From NCBI GenBank assembly GCA_031260295.1, contig JAIRKE010000052.1, forward strand, positions 1 to 36,925: a DNA stretch of 36,925 nt, read 5' to 3'. The notes beneath the pieces were generated by a model. The model was not told the DNA's origin. It saw only the letters and a list, made by a program, of their open reading frames with translations, and ran no database searches. Shown here in pieces: positions 34,704 to 36,925 of this stretch (position 1 is its first letter; each line of letters opens with the position of its first letter). The position numbers and the translations under genes were made by a program. Source of the stretch: Azonexus sp. (GTDB lineage: Bacteria; Pseudomonadota; Gammaproteobacteria; Burkholderiales; Rhodocyclaceae).

Positions 34704-36598
34704 GCCGCTTGTGACAGGCTGAAGCGTTTCAGGTGGATCAGCAGCAAGGAAATCGCCGCTGGCGTGACGCCCTGGATGCGCGAGGCCTGGCCGATGGTTT
34801 GCGGCTTGAAGAGGCCGAGTTTCTGTTTGACCTCGTTGGACAGGCCGGCCACCGCGCCGTAGTCGAGATCGGCCGGCAGCGCCGTGTTCTCGTAGCTGGC
34901 GGAGCGGGCCACTTCCTCGCTCTGGCGGTCGATGTAACCCTGGTATTTGGCCGAAATCTCCAGTTGTTCGACGACCAGCGGGTCGTTCTGGGCGGGGTGT
35001 TCGGCATCGACGGCGCCGGGCAGGGTCATCAGGTTGGCGTAGGCGACTTCCGGCCGGCGCAGCAATTCAAACAGGTTGTACTCGTGTTCGATGGCCTTGC
35101 CAAGCACACGCAGGCATTCCTCGGCCGGGGTGATCTTGGGATTGACCCAGGTCGATTTGAGTCGCTCCTGCTCGGCGGCGATGGCGTCGCGCTTGCGGCA
35201 GAAGGCGTTCCAGCGGAGGTCGTCGACCAGGCCGAGCGCCCGGCCCTGCTCGGTCAGGCGCAGGTCGGCGTTATCCTCGCGCAGCGACAGGCGGTACTCG
35301 GCGCGGCTGGTGAACATCCGGTAAGGATCGGAGACGCCGCGTGTGATCAAGTCGTCGACCAGCACGCCGAGATAGGCCTCGTTGCGTTTCGGGCACCAGC
35401 CGGCTTCGCCGCGCACATGGCGCACGGCGTTGATGCCGGCGAGCAAGCCCTGCGCCGCCGCTTCCTCGTAGCCGGTGGTGCCGTTGATCTGGCCGGCGAA
35501 GAACAGGCCGCTAATCTGCTTGGTCTCCAGCGTGTCCTTGAGGCCGCGCGGGTCGTAGAAATCGTATTCGATGGCGTAGCCGGGGCGCAGGATGTGGCAG
35601 TTTTCCAGGCCGCGGATCGAGCGCACCAGCGCCAGTTGTATGTCGAAGGGCAGGCTGGTGGAGATACCGTTCGGGTAGATCTCGTGCGTGTTCAGCCCTT
35701 CCGGTTCGAGGAAGACGTTGTGCTTATCTTTGTCGGCGAAACGGTGGATCTTGTCCTCGATCGACGGGCAGTAGCGCGGGCCGACGCCCTCGATGACACC
35801 GGTGTACATCGGCGAACGGTCGAGGCCGCCACGGATGATTTCGTGGGTGCGCTCGTTGGTTTCGCTGATCCAACAGGGCAACTGCCGCGGGTGTTGCGCG
35901 GCGCTGCCGAGGAAGGAGAACACCGGCAGCGGATCGTCGGAATGCTGTTCTTCCAGCACCGAGAAATCGATGGTCTTGCCGTCCAGGCGCGGCGGCGTGC
36001 CGGTCTTCAGGCGGCCTTGCGGCAGGTTCAGTTCCTTGAGGCGGGCGGCCAGCGACACCGACGGCGGATCGCCCATGCGGCCACCGGCGGTGTTTTCCAG
36101 GCCGACGTGGATCTTGCCGTTGAGGAAGGTGCCGGCCGTCAGCACCACGGCCTCGGCCAGGAAGCGGATGCCCAGTTGCGTGACCGCGCCGCAGACCCGC
36201 TCGCCCTCGACAATCAGGTCGTCGCAGGCTTGGGCGAAGATTGTCAGGTTCGGCTGGTTTTCCAGGCGCATACGGATCGCCTGCCGGTACAGCGCGCGGT
36301 CGGCTTGGGCGCGCGTGGCGCGCACCGCCGGGCCTTTCGAGGCGTTGAGAATGCGGAACTGGATGCCGGCCTCGTCGGTGGCCGCTGCCATGACGCCGCC
36401 CAGCGCATCGACCTCGCGCACCAGATGTCCTTTGCCGATGCCGCCGATGGACGGGTTGCAGCTCATCGCCCCGAGCGTGTCGAGGTTGTGCGTCAGCAAC
36501 AGCGTGTTCGCCCCCGCCCGGGCCGCGGCCAGCGCGGCTTCGGTGCCGGCATGGCCGCCGCCGACGACGATGACATCGAAACGGGTGGGATAAAGCAT
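34700..36598 (-). CDS. mnmG: tRNA uridine 5-carboxymethylaminomethyl modification enzyme
   Basis: This FAD enzyme (632 residues, formerly GidA) works with the GTPase MnmE to place the carboxymethylaminomethyl group on U34 of certain tRNAs. The FAD-binding [26 protein letters not shown] is at about 10-35. [22 protein letters not shown] and the family block [26 protein letters not shown], with its redox cysteine, are clear. The C-terminal helical domain for MnmE and tRNA binding ends [19 protein letters not shown]. Length is normal. No strong ribosome site precedes the ATG, but a promoter is seen at 36636-36664. It heads the mnmG-rsmG-parA-parB chain. Confidence 0.97.
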   Translation of the reverse strand: MLYPTRFDVIVVGGGHAGTEAALAAARAGANTLLLTHNLDTLGAMSCNPSIGGIGKGHLVREVDALGGVMAAATDEAGIQFRILNASKGPAVRATRAQADRALYRQAIRMRLENQPNLTIFAQACDDLIVEGERVCGAVTQLGIRFLAEAVVLTAGTFLNGKIHVGLENTAGGRMGDPPSVSLAARLKELNLPQGRLKTGTPPRLDGKTIDFSVLEEQHSDDPLPVFSFLGSAAQHPRQLPCWISETNERTHEIIRGGLDRSPMYTGVIEGVGPRYCPSIEDKIHRFADKDKHNVFLEPEGLNTHEIYPNGISTSLPFDIQLALVRSIRGLENCHILRPGYAIEYDFYDPRGLKDTLETKQISGLFFAGQINGTTGYEEAAAQGLLAGINAVRHVRGEAGWCPKRNEAYLGVLVDDLITRGVSDPYRMFTSRAEYRLSLREDNADLRLTEQGRALGLVDDLRWNAFCRKRDAIAAEQERLKSTWVNPKITPAEECLRVLGKAIEHEYNLFELLRRPEVAYANLMTLPGAVDAEHPAQNDPLVVEQLEISAKYQGYIDRQSEEVARSASYENTALPADLDYGAVAGLSNEVKQKLGLFKPQTIGQASRIQGVTPAAISLLLIHLKRFSLSQAA

Positions 36599-36635
36599 CT
36601 GGGATAGGGTGCTGCGGTGCGGGAATGGACCGCGA

Positions 36636-36664
36636 ATTTTACGTCAGGGCGCTGAAAATTCGAA
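36636..36664 (-). promoter_or_regulatory. Probable promoter for mnmG-rsmG-parAB
   Basis: On the minus strand, TTCGAA (36659-36664) and TAAAAT (36636-36641) are spaced by 17 bases, about 38 bases before the mnmG start. The -10 is good and the -35 moderate. It lies in the 138-base gap between mnmG and the divergent receiver-domain gene. Confidence 0.45.
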
Positions 36665-36736
36665 GTTTTCCGCCTTGTCTTGCTGTACCTGGGGAAGTGC
36701 AGTAAGTTCCACCAGATACGCCCGGTTGCCCAATCC

Positions 36737-36925
36737 ATGAATCCCCTCGATAACGAAGAGATGCTGCTGGCGCTCCAGCAGACGCTCACCAAGAAACGGG
36801 TCCTGATCGTCGACCGCCATACGCCGGCGCGCGATTCGATGCGCCTGATGCTGAGCGTCATCGGCGTCACCGCCGTGCATGGTGCCGGCAGCGCGGCCGA
36901 GGTGATCCGCCAGGTCAGAAGTCAT
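36737..36925 (+). CDS. Response-regulator receiver domain protein, N-terminal part (cut by the window end)
   Basis: The frame opens at ATG 36737 and runs off the window; 63 residues are visible. After a short lead (MNPLDNEEMLLALQQTL), KKRVLIVDRHTPARDSMRLMLSVIGV is the first strand and helix of a CheY-like receiver domain, and VHGAGSAAEVIRQV the second. The acidic pair that normally reads DD is D-R here, so the metal site may be weakened. The phospho-acceptor aspartate lies beyond the edge. Receiver proteins with a long TPR tail are known in this group of bacteria, but the output domain cannot be seen. There is no clear Shine-Dalgarno. A minus-strand open frame over the same bases is a shadow. 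Confidence 0.75.
   Translation, partial: MNPLDNEEMLLALQQTLTKKRVLIVDRHTPARDSMRLMLSVIGVTAVHGAGSAAEVIRQVRSH

Noticed and set aside
34733..36607. 624-residue plus-strand open frame opposite mnmG
   Set aside because: It is an antisense shadow of a fully recognisable mnmG; the product has no recognisable domain.
32344..36736. Replication origin near mnmG/parAB
   Set aside because: No DnaA boxes (TTATNCACA), AT-rich unwinding region or dnaA gene were seen; the origin is probably outside the window.

Overview
The window is high-GC DNA from a betaproteobacterium, most likely a Rhodocyclales relative (Dechloromonas/Azonexus-like). The evidence for this is gene order and protein character: mnmG-rsmG-parA-parB next to atpI-atpBEFHAGDC, a slt / 5-FCL / NDUFA9-like / cca cluster, a DUF971-ubiE-ubiJ cluster, and a DUF3683-containing FAD/Fe-S giant oxidoreductase. 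The genus is inference. Most of the window is core chromosome, and only the left edge looks accessory.

Layout. (1) 1-1540: the 3' end of an IS5-family transposase with its terminal repeat, a 316-base gene-free stretch, and an exported von Willebrand factor A protein. (2) 1658-4596: a hairpin, an ECF sigma factor translationally overlapped by a one-TM Pro/Ala-rich probable anti-sigma partner, then a MidA-type methyltransferase. (3) 4680-8139: a small YjfB-like protein with its own promoter, an alpha/beta hydrolase on the opposite strand, a DUF2905 membrane protein, tRNA nucleotidyltransferase (cca) and an NDUFA9-like NAD(P)-binding protein. (4) 8245-13022: a DUF1631 protein, a soluble lytic transglycosylase and, divergent from it, 5-formyltetrahydrofolate cyclo-ligase. 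(5) 13006-17563: a sulfur/amino-acid block on the minus strand (cysK, patB-type C-S lyase, small membrane protein; ilvA upstream) and a divergent half-size EamA transporter. (6) 17652-25366: a plus-strand run with a 1291-residue FAD/Fe-S oxidoreductase, a HIT protein, a probable PilZ protein, DUF971, ubiE and ubiJ, closed by a bidirectional terminator. (7) 25474-32343: the complete F1Fo ATP synthase operon on the minus strand with a clear promoter. (8) 32468-36598: parB, parA, rsmG and mnmG, a four-gene chain with ATGA overlaps, and, divergent at the right edge, the start of a receiver-domain protein.

How the genes work together. The right half is a housekeeping energy and chromosome-maintenance region: ubiquinone biosynthesis (UbiE, UbiJ), a probable quinone-linked 2-hydroxyacid dehydrogenase, the ATP synthase, and the ParAB segregation genes that usually sit near oriC. 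No DnaA boxes or origin were seen, so the origin is probably outside the window. One degenerate parS-like site lies about 29 kb from parB.

No clearly unprecedented defence or mobile system is visible. The best candidates for something under-described are the translationally coupled trio FAD/Fe-S oxidoreductase - HIT - PilZ-like protein (with an unusually long gap between PilZ motifs), the ECF sigma unit with a non-zinc anti-sigma-like partner behind a 16-bp hairpin, and the cysK-patB-small membrane protein operon. No tRNA, rRNA, CRISPR array or riboswitch was recognised.
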